Assembly (NCBI GenBank): GCA_017478225.1
Contig: JAFVDX010000002.1
Location: 124,001 to 188,000 of the forward strand
DNA from: Paludibacteraceae bacterium
GTDB taxonomy: Bacteria > Bacteroidota > Bacteroidia > Bacteroidales > Paludibacteraceae
DNA: 64,000 nucleotides
Direction: 5' to 3'
This document shows positions 19,062-28,609 of the stretch, piece by piece (the first letter of the stretch is position 1; every line of letters begins with the position of its first letter). A program made the translations under genes and the position numbers. The notes under the pieces were generated by a model. That model did no database searches, was not told the DNA's origin, and worked only from the letters and a program-made list of their open reading frames with translations.

Positions 19062-19110
19062 TGATTTACGATTTATTATCACAATAGGTAATAAATCGTA
19101 AATCAGTTTT
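19062..19110 (+). terminator. Strong hairpin after the DUF1573 gene
   Basis: TGATTTACGATTTATTA (19062-19078) pairs perfectly over 17 bp with its complement at 19089-19105, followed by GTTTTA. The T run is short, so termination strength is uncertain. Confidence 0.7.
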
Positions 19111-19156
19111 ATATAAAACATACAGCATTTATTGACACCTTAAATCCCATTTTATT

Positions 19157-20248
19157 ATGCAACACCCTGAAAATGACGCACAATATAAAGGTTTAACCGT
19201 AAATGAGGGAGTAAGTAATGTCCCCACGGTAAATCCCTATCTTACTTTTAGAAGGAAAAAGCGTGTGCTTCAACCGGACGACTATGTAAAAGGAATATTA
19301 GAAGGTGATGTGTCTATTTTAGGTCAGGCGGTTACACTTGTTGAAAGTAATTTACCTCAGGACCAAGTGATTGCTCAACAAGTTATAACCAAATGTCTGC
19401 CTTATAGTGGTAATTCAATCAGGTTAGGAATAACCGGTGTTCCCGGTGCAGGAAAATCTACTTTTATTGAAGCATTAGGCACAGAATTAGCGCATAATGA
19501 TCGCAAACTTGCTGTACTTGCCATAGACCCGTCTTCAGAAAAAACCAAAGGAAGTATTTTAGGCGATAAAACTCGAATGCAGGAATTATCTGCTACTAAA
19601 AATGCTTTTATTCGTCCTTCTCCTTCAGCCGGTTCACTTGGTGGAGTGGCCCGCAAGACACGCGAAACCATCGTACTTTGTGAGGCAGCGGGATATGATA
19701 CTATCTTTGTAGAAACCGTTGGTGTAGGTCAGTCAGAAACAGCGGCACACTCTATGGTTGATTTTTTCTTATTGCTTCAAGTAACCGGAACGGGAGACGA
19801 ACTACAAGGAATCAAGCGAGGCATAATGGAAATGGCCGATGGAATCGCTATAAATAAATGTGACGGCACCAACAAAGACAAAGCACGAGTTGCAAAGACT
19901 TCGTTCAAAAATGCACTTATGCTCTTTCCGCCATCTGAATCAGGCTGGGTACCGGATGTCTTGACCTGCTCTTCTATAGAAAAAACAGGTATTTCTGATG
20001 TGTGGAATATGGTGCTTGACTATATAGAATTTACCAAAGGAAACGGATATTTTTATCGTAAAAGGACCCAACAAGCCAAGTATTGGATGTATGAAACCAT
20101 CAATGCGCGCTTGCTTGGCAACTTCTATCAAAACGAACAAATAGCACAAGCATTAAAAGAAGCGGAAGATAAAGTGCTTAGAAACGAGAACTCTTCTTTT
20201 ACTGCTGCTAATACATTATTAGATAACTATTTTAATTCTATGAAATAA
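19157..20248 (+). CDS. meaB: Methylmalonyl-CoA mutase-associated GTPase MeaB
   Basis: This 363-residue G3E-type P-loop GTPase protects and loads the B12 enzyme methylmalonyl-CoA mutase. Walker A is GVPGAGKSTFIEA near residue 97, the metal Asp is in AIDPSS, VETVGVGQSE gives the switch region, and NKCDGTNK is the base-recognition motif. Residues 1-50 and the C-terminal dimerisation helix fit the family length. The mutase genes are not in the window. The next gene starts 1 base after the stop. Confidence 0.94.
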   Translation: MQHPENDAQYKGLTVNEGVSNVPTVNPYLTFRRKKRVLQPDDYVKGILEGDVSILGQAVTLVESNLPQDQVIAQQVITKCLPYSGNSIRLGITGVPGAGKSTFIEALGTELAHNDRKLAVLAIDPSSEKTKGSILGDKTRMQELSATKNAFIRPSPSAGSLGGVARKTRETIVLCEAAGYDTIFVETVGVGQSETAAHSMVDFFLLLQVTGTGDELQGIKRGIMEMADGIAINKCDGTNKDKARVAKTSFKNALMLFPPSESGWVPDVLTCSSIEKTGISDVWNMVLDYIEFTKGNGYFYRKRTQQAKYWMYETINARLLGNFYQNEQIAQALKEAEDKVLRNENSSFTAANTLLDNYFNSMK

Positions 20249-20249
20249 T

Positions 20250-20597
20250 ATGAAAGACGAAAAAGAAATAAATGAAATCGATGAAATCGAGTTCAACGAA
20301 GAAGATGCGATTCGATATATTCGCAATTTCATACCGGAGCAAGACCAACAAGGACTGACCGATGATGATATTCAGTATGTTTTAGACGAGATATACGAAT
20401 ATTACGAATCAAAAGGACTTATAGATGACGATACGGCAGAAGAGGCATCTATTGACGAAGAAGAAATGCTCAATTTCATCCTTAAAGACGCCCAAGATGA
20501 CGATATAAAAATCTCCTCCGAACAAATCCAACTCATTGTCGAAGGAGAGTATGAATATGGCGTATCCATTGGAATTTATCAACCACAAGAAGATTGA
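20250..20597 (+). CDS. Very acidic small protein of unknown function
   Basis: This 115-residue, Asp/Glu-rich cytoplasmic protein has two related helical units. One contains YIRNFIPEQDQQGLTDDDIQYVLD and the other FILKDAQDDDIKISSEQIQLIVE, each followed by EYEYG or YEYYESKG-like ends. This suggests an internal duplication. It is coupled to meaB with a 1-base gap. I do not recognise a named family. The regular spacing of acidic residues could suit metal binding or a protein-protein role. Confidence 0.6.
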   Translation: MKDEKEINEIDEIEFNEEDAIRYIRNFIPEQDQQGLTDDDIQYVLDEIYEYYESKGLIDDDTAEEASIDEEEMLNFILKDAQDDDIKISSEQIQLIVEGEYEYGVSIGIYQPQED

Positions 20598-20598
20598 T

Positions 20599-21822
20599 TT
20601 ACAAAGATTCTAAATGAATATCTCGGAAGCCTAAGAAATACAAAATTCCGTCTAACCCTAATGTTGAAAGCGATTGCTTAGCAGTCGCTTTTACTTTTGG
20701 TTTAGCGTGGAAAGCAATACCTAACCCTGCCAATCCGAGCATAGGTAGGTCGTTGGCTCCATCGCCTACTGCTATGACTTGTTCCAAGTCGATATGCTCC
20801 ATTTGGGCTATTAGCCGTAGTAATTCTGCTTTACGCTTGCCATCAACTATATCACCAACATAATTCCCTGTCAGTTTACCATCTTTAATCTCCAGTTCGT
20901 TGGCAAACAAATAGTCAATTCCAAAACGCTCTTGCAATGGTTTACCGGCAAAGGTAAAACCACCGGATAATACGGCTATCTTAAATCCGCACTTCTTGAG
21001 TACTCTCAACAACCTTTCTGCTCCGTCTTGTAAAGGTGTGTTTTTAGCCACCTCTTCAAGCACCTCTGCAGATAGGCCTTTGAGTAATGCCACCCTACGA
21101 GTGAAACTCTCCTTGAAATCTATCTCACCTCGCATTGCCATGGCTGTGATTTTTTTCACTTCTTCCCCTACTCCTGCTTTTTCAGCCAACTCATCTATAC
21201 ATTCTGATTTAGTAAGTGTTGAATCCATATCAAGGCAAATGAGTCGCCTCTGACGGCGATACATATCGTCTTTTTGGAATGATATATCAATGCCTTCAGA
21301 TGCAGATATATTCATAAATTGAGCCGACAACTCTTCTTTGTTATTAATATCGCCCCTTACAGAAAATTCCACACACGAACGCGATTGGTTATCTTCTGTA
21401 GGATTCAAAGGAGGACGACCGGTCAAACGCTTTATGGAATCGATATTTAATCCGCGCTCACTTACCGCTTCGGTAACTAAGGCTATTTGTTTTGCACTTA
21501 AAGTATGTCCAAGCACAGTTACTACATATCTGCTTTTGCCCTGACGCCCAACCCAAGCATTGTAATCATCATCAGAGATAGGAGAAAAACGAACATAAAC
21601 CCCAAGTTCGCTTGTGCGAAAGAGTATCTCCTTAAGCAAATCACCTGTGCGCTCAGGTTCGTCGTTGCGAAACATAATTCCAAGAGATAGTTGATGATGT
21701 AAATTGGCTTGACCAATATCAAGAATAGTTGTATTAAACTTACCTAACACTTGGGTTATTGACGCTGTAACACCAGGACGATCTTCGCCGGATATAGATA
21801 TTAATATGATTTCGTGAGACAT
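20599..21822 (-). CDS. serB: Phosphoserine phosphatase with N-terminal ACT domains
   Basis: This 407-residue enzyme performs the last step of serine synthesis. Residues 1-180 hold two ACT-like regulatory modules, the first starting SISGEDRPGVTASI. The HAD phosphatase domain follows, with the nucleophile Asp in CLDMDSTLTKSE near residue 198, SGGF as motif II and GDGANDLPML as the acidic motif. All catalytic residues are present. The ACT part is the likely site of serine control, which the short SerA in this window lacks. Confidence 0.95.
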   Translation of the reverse strand: MSHEIILISISGEDRPGVTASITQVLGKFNTTILDIGQANLHHQLSLGIMFRNDEPERTGDLLKEILFRTSELGVYVRFSPISDDDYNAWVGRQGKSRYVVTVLGHTLSAKQIALVTEAVSERGLNIDSIKRLTGRPPLNPTEDNQSRSCVEFSVRGDINNKEELSAQFMNISASEGIDISFQKDDMYRRQRRLICLDMDSTLTKSECIDELAEKAGVGEEVKKITAMAMRGEIDFKESFTRRVALLKGLSAEVLEEVAKNTPLQDGAERLLRVLKKCGFKIAVLSGGFTFAGKPLQERFGIDYLFANELEIKDGKLTGNYVGDIVDGKRKAELLRLIAQMEHIDLEQVIAVGDGANDLPMLGLAGLGIAFHAKPKVKATAKQSLSTLGLDGILYFLGFRDIHLESL

Positions 21823-21886
21823 ATTGTTATATAATTATAATTATCACGCAATTATTTTTTTATTATTCTCTCATCTCCATTATGCA

Positions 21887-22759
21887 TCAAGGGTGCAGTT
21901 TAGTAAGTCCTACAAATGCAAGTAGAATCAAATTCATCATTAATGCATAAATGATAGCAGGGACGGCTATTATTTCATTGTTGAATATCAGCGGGCTGCA
22001 TGCAATAGTGATGGCTTGTGCCGCATTCTGCATACCTATCTCAATGACCAATGTGCGTCGTTCTTTTATTGTCATACCAAACAGCCATGCGAGCAGTGCG
22101 CCACATGCGGTGGTTAACAAAATAAGGATAGTCATCATCAGTCCAAGCGAACCAAACTCTGCTACAATAGTTTGCCTATGTTGAATAAAGAAAATAGTTA
22201 CTAACAACACCAACGCAGGCATGGCAATGCGTTTGAGTATAGAGTGAAGTCGTGCTGCCCAATGCGGACGATATATATTTAGGACAAATCCTATAGATAT
22301 AGGTACAACCATTAACACAATATTTTGCACTAACAACTTGCCTATAGGCAAATGAATATTCATAGTTTCGCCTACATGTGATGTTACCCATGCCATGATG
22401 AGTGGTAGAGAAAATAATGTAATGATACTGCTACATGCTGTCAGAGTAACTGATAGGGCAACATCACCCTTTGCTAACATGGAGAATACATTGCTCGAAC
22501 TACCGCCCGGGCTACACGCCACAAGCATAATACCTATAATGAACAATGGCGTTAGTGAGTGAGCAAAGAAAGGAATATGAATAAAAAGACTGATTAGTCC
22601 CCACGCGATCAATGGTAGAAGTATAATTTGTCCGATAAGTCCGATGATGATTGGTTTGGGGCGTTGTGCAATCAACTTAAAGTCGTTAGGTTGAAGGGCC
22701 AAACCTAAGTCAAACATAAGAATGGTTAGTATGGGTAGTACAATAAATATAGTACTCAT
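21887..22759 (-). CDS. Bile acid:sodium symporter family protein
   Basis: This 290-residue integral membrane protein has about nine to ten hydrophobic helices. The loop MLVACSPGGSSSNVFS near residue 85 and the later EIGMQNAAQAI segment match the two sodium-site crossover regions of the BASS family. Actual substrates of bacterial members include bile acids, pantoate and other organic anions, and nothing here decides between them. It ends 22 bases before the neighbouring minus-strand gene. Confidence 0.88.
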   Translation of the reverse strand: MSTIFIVLPILTILMFDLGLALQPNDFKLIAQRPKPIIIGLIGQIILLPLIAWGLISLFIHIPFFAHSLTPLFIIGIMLVACSPGGSSSNVFSMLAKGDVALSVTLTACSSIITLFSLPLIMAWVTSHVGETMNIHLPIGKLLVQNIVLMVVPISIGFVLNIYRPHWAARLHSILKRIAMPALVLLVTIFFIQHRQTIVAEFGSLGLMMTILILLTTACGALLAWLFGMTIKERRTLVIEIGMQNAAQAITIACSPLIFNNEIIAVPAIIYALMMNLILLAFVGLTKLHP

Positions 22760-22781
22760 ATTATTTGTATGTTAGTTTGAT

Positions 22782-24050
22782 TTATCGTTGTATAGATTTA
22801 TCGCGTTTAAGCACTTGGGTCATACAATGTGCTGCTCCATATCCGTCAATAAGGCTCTCTAATGTCACCCACTCTACTTCTACTCCTGCATCTTTGAGTT
22901 TTTGTTGTAAGGCATGACTTTGTCCGCCTACAGCCATAATATGCCGCGGGGCAATGGTCAGGTAATTATTAGCATAATGCATCTCGTCCACCGAGTCAAT
23001 CGGAATTATCTGCATGCCGCGCTCATAAAGGAATGTAACAAATGGTTTGTTTTCGGCTATGAGCATATATTCTTTTTCTCCTTGATGGCGAGCGTATATA
23101 TCGCAAGTAACATATTCAGGTTGGTCAGGTTGCGCTTCTAATCTGCTCCGCACCATAGTACATAGGTCTTGGTCGATGATATTGAAGTAAGTGTCAAGAT
23201 GCATTTGCATTTGCCAGAACTTATGGTCGCACACGACGACCACAGTGTCGTGCCCCAAAGCATCGTTTTCCATTACTTGTCGTATTCCTTCCCTATTAGT
23301 TCTCATGCCACACCCGATAAGTGAGATATTACCTGCGGGAAAATAATCACCACCTTCTAATCTTCCTTCGCCCTCAATGCGCAATATCGGTTGTAAGCCT
23401 AAATGCTGATAGCAGACCTCAATAATATCGGTCTCGGGTGCTCGTTGTGTGGAGTTCATTTGGCAAATTACATGTCCTTTAGGAGTAGTAATACTCTGGT
23501 CGCGAGTAAAATACAAATTCATCAACGGGTTTTGTATATATTGTGCCTCATAACCTGTGTTGTTGTCGGTACGATAGAGTTTAACCGTAGGTTGTAATAA
23601 TATGCAGCGAATCAGGTCCTGACGGCTCATATCTTGTATCACCTTATCTTTGTACGACCGGCTTGCCTGCGGGTCTTCATCGGGCATTGCTGATATATCA
23701 TATTTTAGCACTTTTATGGCTAAGAGCCTTAATGTATCTATTCCTATTTCATCTAAAATATTCTCGACCGTATATATGCGAATGCCGTTCTTTTTTAATA
23801 AATTGATATACTCGCGGTGTTCCGATGCAGCCTTATTTACATCAAAGTAGTTCTCGAACAATCCAGCTGATGGGTGTATCACTCCGTTGAAGAGTTCTAC
23901 TCCGGGGGTATGCATCAGTATCTCCCCTGCTCTACTCCACTCTGCTTTTGGGTATGCCATTTCGCCATGATGGTAGGATTTATTAAAACCAATGTAACCA
24001 AGTGAGCATAGAAATGCTACTAAAACGAACAAAAATATATACTTTTTCAT
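22782..24050 (-). CDS. Exported arginine-deiminase-like hydrolase
   Basis: This 422-residue protein starts at the Met of MKKYIFLFVLVAF (24050), which gives a clean signal peptide or membrane anchor. A longer frame begins at 24086. The rest is the guanidine-modifying fold of arginine deiminase. NLYFTRDQS, EGEGRLEGGDYFPAG, GMRTNREGI, MHLDTYFNIID with the catalytic His, and GAAHCMTQ with the nucleophile Cys are all in order. All the catalytic residues appear intact. Classical arginine deiminase is cytoplasmic, so an exported form is unusual. The substrate could be free arginine, agmatine or protein arginine. No arcB or arcC genes are nearby. Confidence 0.8.
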   Translation of the reverse strand: MKKYIFLFVLVAFLCSLGYIGFNKSYHHGEMAYPKAEWSRAGEILMHTPGVELFNGVIHPSAGLFENYFDVNKAASEHREYINLLKKNGIRIYTVENILDEIGIDTLRLLAIKVLKYDISAMPDEDPQASRSYKDKVIQDMSRQDLIRCILLQPTVKLYRTDNNTGYEAQYIQNPLMNLYFTRDQSITTPKGHVICQMNSTQRAPETDIIEVCYQHLGLQPILRIEGEGRLEGGDYFPAGNISLIGCGMRTNREGIRQVMENDALGHDTVVVVCDHKFWQMQMHLDTYFNIIDQDLCTMVRSRLEAQPDQPEYVTCDIYARHQGEKEYMLIAENKPFVTFLYERGMQIIPIDSVDEMHYANNYLTIAPRHIMAVGGQSHALQQKLKDAGVEVEWVTLESLIDGYGAAHCMTQVLKRDKSIQR

Positions 24051-24324
24051 AACTGTATTTATAGTTATCATGAATATAATGAGCAATGCAAATAGAAAGA
24101 AAACTGAATCTAATTATTTGGCGTATATTGCTTTTGTGAGAGAAGATAATGTCTTTCGATAAACATTGCAAAATTACCAAAAAGATATGAAATAAAAAAA
24201 TATATCTAACAAAAAGCCTAAATTGTATAGTGAAAATACTCACGGAATAGAAAAAGAAAAGTTGATAGAATATTAAATATTGAATATTGCATATTTTGCA
24301 ACACTGAAAAGCATTTTCTTTGTT

Positions 24325-24356
24325 TTTGTTTAGTTGGTAGAAAAGTAGTAATTTTG
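24325..24356 (+). promoter_or_regulatory. Promoter of the FAD/Fe-S oxidoreductase
   Basis: TTTG (24325-24328) and TAATTTTG (24349-24356) are 20 bp apart, about 110 bases before the start codon. The rest of the 414-bp gap back to 24051 is AT-rich with no other clear feature. Confidence 0.75.
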
Positions 24357-24464
24357 CAAGCAGAAGTTATTGTGTTTTCGTTGTAGAATGTAGTAGTTAT
24401 ATTCATAAACATATATGGCATATATGGTTTTGCTAATGGGGGCGTTAATTAATAAGAAAGACAA

Positions 24465-27401
24465 ATGATTAAAGAAAATATAAAATTATATACTGACTCA
24501 TTGCATCGAATGGCATACGCCACAGATGCAAGTGCCTATCGTGAGATTCCTAAGGCTGTGGCGTACCCCAAATCGGAAGATGACATAAGAGAATTGATTG
24601 CGGAGGCTCGTCGTAGGCATACACATCTCATTCCTCGTGCCGGAGGAACAAGTATCGCAGGTCAGGTGGTAGGCGATGGAATTGTTGTTGATGTAAGTAG
24701 GTATATGAATCGCATACTATCCATTGACCCTGTTAATCGTACAGCACGAGTACAGCCGGGTGTTGTTAGAGACGAACTCAATATAGCCCTGCGTCCATAC
24801 GGACTTTTTTTCTCACCTGAGACTTCCACCTCAAACCGCTGTTGTATAGGAGGTATGGTAGGAAACAACTCATGCGGCACACATAGTTTAATATATGGTT
24901 CTACACGACATCATGTATTAGGGCTTAGGGTAATGCTTGCTGATGGCTCTGTTCATGAATTCAGTCGAGACAAACATAATTGTGTTTCTACCACTCGGTC
25001 ACCTTTATTTGAGAATATAAAAGAACAACTCAGTCAGTGGCAACGCGACAATCAAACGATGCAAAGCCTACGAGAGGCGTTCCCAGACAAATCCATTCGT
25101 CGCCGCTCATGCGGATATGCTTTAGATGAGTGCTTGAATGTATATATTGATAAAAAAGAAGTTGATTATAAGTATGATGATATTAACTTGCCAGCCTTAA
25201 TTACCGGCTCAGAAGGAACACTGTGCTTTGTAACTGAGATAACTGTTTCATTAGATCCGTTACCGCCGTCTGAGCAGATGGTGGTATGCGTTCAATTGCA
25301 TCAGATGGAAGATAGTTGGACAACCAATCTTATTGCTCTCGGTTGCAGCCCTACAGCAGTGGAATTGATTGACGGGAAAATCATTGATCTTGCAAGAACT
25401 AATATAGAAGCCCGCAAGAATCTCTTTTTTGTTGATGGTAATCCTGTTGCCATTGTAGTAGCGGAATTTATGGCGGAAAATCGAGATGAGTTATTAAAGC
25501 AATCAGATGCTTTCATACAAGCGATGCGGCAGTCGGGTATTGCTCATACTATAACAACTGCGTATGGCGCTGATGTAAGTCGAGTATGGGCGTTACGCAA
25601 AGCCGGATTAGGAGTACTCTCTTCTATGTCAGGAAACGCCAAACCGGTTGGTGTGGTTGAAGATACTGCAGTGGCACCTGAGAGATTAGGTGATTATATC
25701 CATGATTTCCAGGATATGATGAATCAATTGGGTTTAGATTGTGTGTATTATGGGCATATATCTACAGGCGAACTGCATCTGCGACCGGTGCTTGACTTGC
25801 ATAGGCAGCATGATAGAGAACTCTTCAGACAGGTGGCAGAGCAAACGGCTGCTTTGGTAAAGAAACACCATGGCTGTCTCTCCGGAGAGCATGGGGACGG
25901 AAGACTAAGAGGTGAGTTTATACCTTTGATGTATGGAAATGAGGTATATCAGATGATGTGCCAACTGAAAAAGACTTGGGACCCTGACGGGATATTTAAT
26001 CTGGGAAAGATTGTCAACACCCCACCTATGGACAAATATCTCAGATACCAAGTAGAAGTGGTACCATCCAACCAAAGAAACATAAAACAAACTGCTAATC
26101 TACTCTCACTCATAGAGCAATGCAATGGCTCCGGTGATTGTCGCAAGTCTGCATTAATAGGCGGCACTATGTGTCCTGCATATAAGGCCACAGGAGATGA
26201 ACTCTTTGCTACTCGCGCACGAGCCAATGTATTAAGAGAAATGATTACAAATAAGCCAGATGGCATATTCTCAGAAGAAGTAGAAACAATGCTAAACTCA
26301 TGTTTGGCATGTAAAGCATGTCATAGCGAATGTCCAAGTAATGTAGATATGACGAGGCTGAAAAGCGAGATAATGCAACAACGCTATCAGCACTCACACA
26401 TACCTTTCCGCACTTGGCTTGTTTCGCACATGGCTGATATTGAGGATATTGGCGCACTGATGCCACATATCTATAATTTCTTTGCCACTAATAGTTGGAC
26501 ATCAACTCTTATAAAGAACATAGTTGGATTTTCTACTCGAAGGCATATTCCAACATTGAATCGTCATTCGATGAGATGGCTCGTGGATAAGTACATGCAG
26601 ACGAAGCAAAGAAATGCCCAACCACAAAAACATGAAGATATAACGCAGCGTATTGTATATCTTTTTGCAGACGAGTTTACTAATCACGAAGATGCTCAAT
26701 TAGGATTGAAATTTGCTCAGTTGCTAACACGATATGGATACAAGGTGATTATACCAAGACATACACAAAGTGGAAGAGCGGCTATCAGCAAAGGTTGTCT
26801 GCGTCAAGCAGCGCATTATGCTCAAAAAAACATCCGTTTGCTAAGTGATATAATTACCTCTGATTCACCTCTTGTTGGAATTGAGCCTTCATGCATACTC
26901 ACTTTTAGAGACGAATATCCGAGGTTAGTTCCTGCAAATCTGCGTGACGAGGCACTCATATTAGCCCAAAACTGCCTACTTTACGATGAGTTCTTAATGA
27001 GAGAAATAGATGCAGGGCGACTAAGAAAAGAGGCATTAGGTGAGTTGCAAGGGGAAGTGTGGCTACATGGGCATTGTCATCAGAAAGCGTTAGTGGGTAT
27101 AGAGAAGACAGCCTCGTTGTTACGGCTCATCAAAGGATTAGAAGTAAATGTGATTCCTTCAGGGTGTTGTGGAATGGCAGGGTCGTTCGGTTATGAGGCA
27201 AAGCACTACGAGGAATCAATGCGAGTGGCTAATACTACATTGGTGCCAACATTAAATAAAGCCAAAAATAACAACCCTAACATATATGTTGCTGCTCCTG
27301 GGACTTCGTGCCGCACACAGATATTTGATACAACTCAAATCAAAGCATACCACCCTATTGAGATTCTGCTAAAAGCAATTGATAACAAATACAATAACTA
27401 A
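24465..27401 (+). CDS. FAD-binding and Fe-S-binding oxidoreductase (GlcD-GlcF fusion type)
   Basis: This 978-residue cytoplasmic or membrane-associated enzyme resembles D-2-hydroxyacid or D-lactate dehydrogenases of the YdiJ/Dld-II type. The FAD-binding domain is at about 20-250, with PRAGGTSIAGQ and GGMVGNNSCGTHS. The FAD-oxidase C domain follows, with HGDGRLRGEF near 475. A ferredoxin-like domain near 545-630 holds NGSGDCRKS and CLACKACHSECPSNVD. The C-terminal part is a CCG/heterodisulfide-reductase domain with HGHCHQKA and GCCGMAGSFGYE. The substrate cannot be decided from sequence. It has its own promoter and is followed immediately by a palindromic element. Confidence 0.92.
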   Translation: MIKENIKLYTDSLHRMAYATDASAYREIPKAVAYPKSEDDIRELIAEARRRHTHLIPRAGGTSIAGQVVGDGIVVDVSRYMNRILSIDPVNRTARVQPGVVRDELNIALRPYGLFFSPETSTSNRCCIGGMVGNNSCGTHSLIYGSTRHHVLGLRVMLADGSVHEFSRDKHNCVSTTRSPLFENIKEQLSQWQRDNQTMQSLREAFPDKSIRRRSCGYALDECLNVYIDKKEVDYKYDDINLPALITGSEGTLCFVTEITVSLDPLPPSEQMVVCVQLHQMEDSWTTNLIALGCSPTAVELIDGKIIDLARTNIEARKNLFFVDGNPVAIVVAEFMAENRDELLKQSDAFIQAMRQSGIAHTITTAYGADVSRVWALRKAGLGVLSSMSGNAKPVGVVEDTAVAPERLGDYIHDFQDMMNQLGLDCVYYGHISTGELHLRPVLDLHRQHDRELFRQVAEQTAALVKKHHGCLSGEHGDGRLRGEFIPLMYGNEVYQMMCQLKKTWDPDGIFNLGKIVNTPPMDKYLRYQVEVVPSNQRNIKQTANLLSLIEQCNGSGDCRKSALIGGTMCPAYKATGDELFATRARANVLREMITNKPDGIFSEEVETMLNSCLACKACHSECPSNVDMTRLKSEIMQQRYQHSHIPFRTWLVSHMADIEDIGALMPHIYNFFATNSWTSTLIKNIVGFSTRRHIPTLNRHSMRWLVDKYMQTKQRNAQPQKHEDITQRIVYLFADEFTNHEDAQLGLKFAQLLTRYGYKVIIPRHTQSGRAAISKGCLRQAAHYAQKNIRLLSDIITSDSPLVGIEPSCILTFRDEYPRLVPANLRDEALILAQNCLLYDEFLMREIDAGRLRKEALGELQGEVWLHGHCHQKALVGIEKTASLLRLIKGLEVNVIPSGCCGMAGSFGYEAKHYEESMRVANTTLVPTLNKAKNNNPNIYVAAPGTSCRTQIFDTTQIKAYHPIEILLKAIDNKYNN

Positions 27402-27568
27402 CTAAAGTTTCCTACATCAGAAAATCCACGAATTGCATTTATTGGGCATCTACGAATTATACTAATTAAACGAAAAACTATGTTTTTCTCTATTATTAAG
27501 TTGTCAAAAATTATCCAAAATTACCCCAAAAAATGAATTTTATTATTTCTTGTGTTGGATACTTTAAT
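27402..27568. mobile_element. Palindromic (MITE-like) intergenic element, copy 1
   Basis: It begins one base after the upstream stop codon with CTAAAGTTTCCTACATCAGA. It ends near 27568 with an imperfect inverted copy (TGTTGGATACTTTAAT). Its interior has the family motif TTGTCAAAAATTATCC followed by AAAATTACCCC (27501-27528). The same motif and similar ends recur at 60370 and, inverted, at 62207; the ends alone recur at 30127. Confidence 0.7.
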
Positions 27569-27578
27569 AACTAATTTG

Positions 27579-27636
27579 ATTTCCCCACATTAGATTATCT
27601 GTACTTATATTTGTCGATTATCTAATGTGTGGAAAT
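27579..27636. repeat. Long inverted repeat before the DUF5131 gene
   Basis: Arms at 27579-27599 and 27616-27636 match at 19 of 21 positions and are separated by 16 bases. It sits 24 bases before the start codon, so it could act as an operator, an RNA hairpin or the terminator of the upstream gene. Confidence 0.7.
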
Positions 27637-27659
27637 AAGAATAAACAAGCATAATCATC

Positions 27660-28400
27660 ATGTCTCTTACGCTTTGGAATTGTTGGCACGGATGCCATAA
27701 GAAAAGTGAAGGTTGTCGGAATTGTTATGTCTTTCGTCGCGACAGCGAACATGATATAGATAGTAATGTCATTCGCAAGACTGCATCGTTTCGTCTGCCT
27801 ATTCAGCGCAACAGACAACATGAATATAAAATACCTTTCGGCACGACAGTATTTACTTGTTTCTCTTCTGATTTCTTTATCGAAGAAGCCGATATATGGC
27901 GAGAGGATGCGTGGCAAATGATGCGTTTAAGGAATGACCTGATTTTTTATATTGTCACCAAACGCCCTGAGCGAATATCCGTTTGCCTACCGGACGATTG
28001 GGGTGATGGATGGGAACATGTAATCATTTGTTGCACAATGGAGAATCAGCAGCGTACAGACGAGCGCATGCCGATTTTCAAAGCCTTACCACTAAAACAT
28101 AAGCACCTTATCTGCGAACCACTGCTGACATATATTGACTTTGGTCAGTGGTTAAAAGGCGGATGGCTGGAGCAGATGACTGTAGGTGGAGAATCGGGTA
28201 TGGAAGCCAGGGAATGTTACTACGAATGGGTATTGCATATCCGAGAACAGTGTGTTGCCAACAATATTGCTTTTATGTTTAAGCAAACAGGAAGACGCTT
28301 TGTAAAAGACGGACGCACATACCTACTTGACCACAACACCGCTATTCGACAAGCACACAAAGCAGCCATCAACTTCCTCACGCACGGATATGTGCCTTAA
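27660..28400 (+). CDS. DUF5131 (phage Gp37/Gp68-like) protein
   Basis: This 246-residue protein has an N-terminal WNCWHGCHKKSEGCRNCYV segment with four closely spaced Cys, TKRPER near residue 103, GGESGMEAREC near 178 and FKQTGRRF near 225. These blocks match the Gp37/Gp68 (DUF5131) family found in phages and accessory regions. Some family members pair with three-Cys-motif TcmP genes. No such partner is next to it here. The Cys cluster suggests metal or Fe-S binding. Activity is unknown. Confidence 0.8.
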   Translation: MSLTLWNCWHGCHKKSEGCRNCYVFRRDSEHDIDSNVIRKTASFRLPIQRNRQHEYKIPFGTTVFTCFSSDFFIEEADIWREDAWQMMRLRNDLIFYIVTKRPERISVCLPDDWGDGWEHVIICCTMENQQRTDERMPIFKALPLKHKHLICEPLLTYIDFGQWLKGGWLEQMTVGGESGMEARECYYEWVLHIREQCVANNIAFMFKQTGRRFVKDGRTYLLDHNTAIRQAHKAAINFLTHGYVP

Positions 28401-28473
28401 GCAAAATAATGCCATACATAACAAATGAGCATGCGGAACAAAGGTGTGTACTATTATTTTTCAACCTATTTGC

Positions 28474-28510
28474 TAATATCTTATTTATGTGTTAGCAACT
28501 TAAGATATTA
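28474..28510. repeat. Inverted repeat in the 28.4-28.9 kb gap
   Basis: TAATATCTTA (28474-28483) and TAAGATATTA (28501-28510) are perfect complements with a 17-base loop. No T run follows on either strand. Confidence 0.5.
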
Positions 28511-28609
28511 AAAAAATAACTCAATAATTATAGATATAGAAAATGAGAACTATCAATCTTTGGATTATTTCCATTACAACATATTGCGCAATGCATAATT
28601 ATTGTTTGA

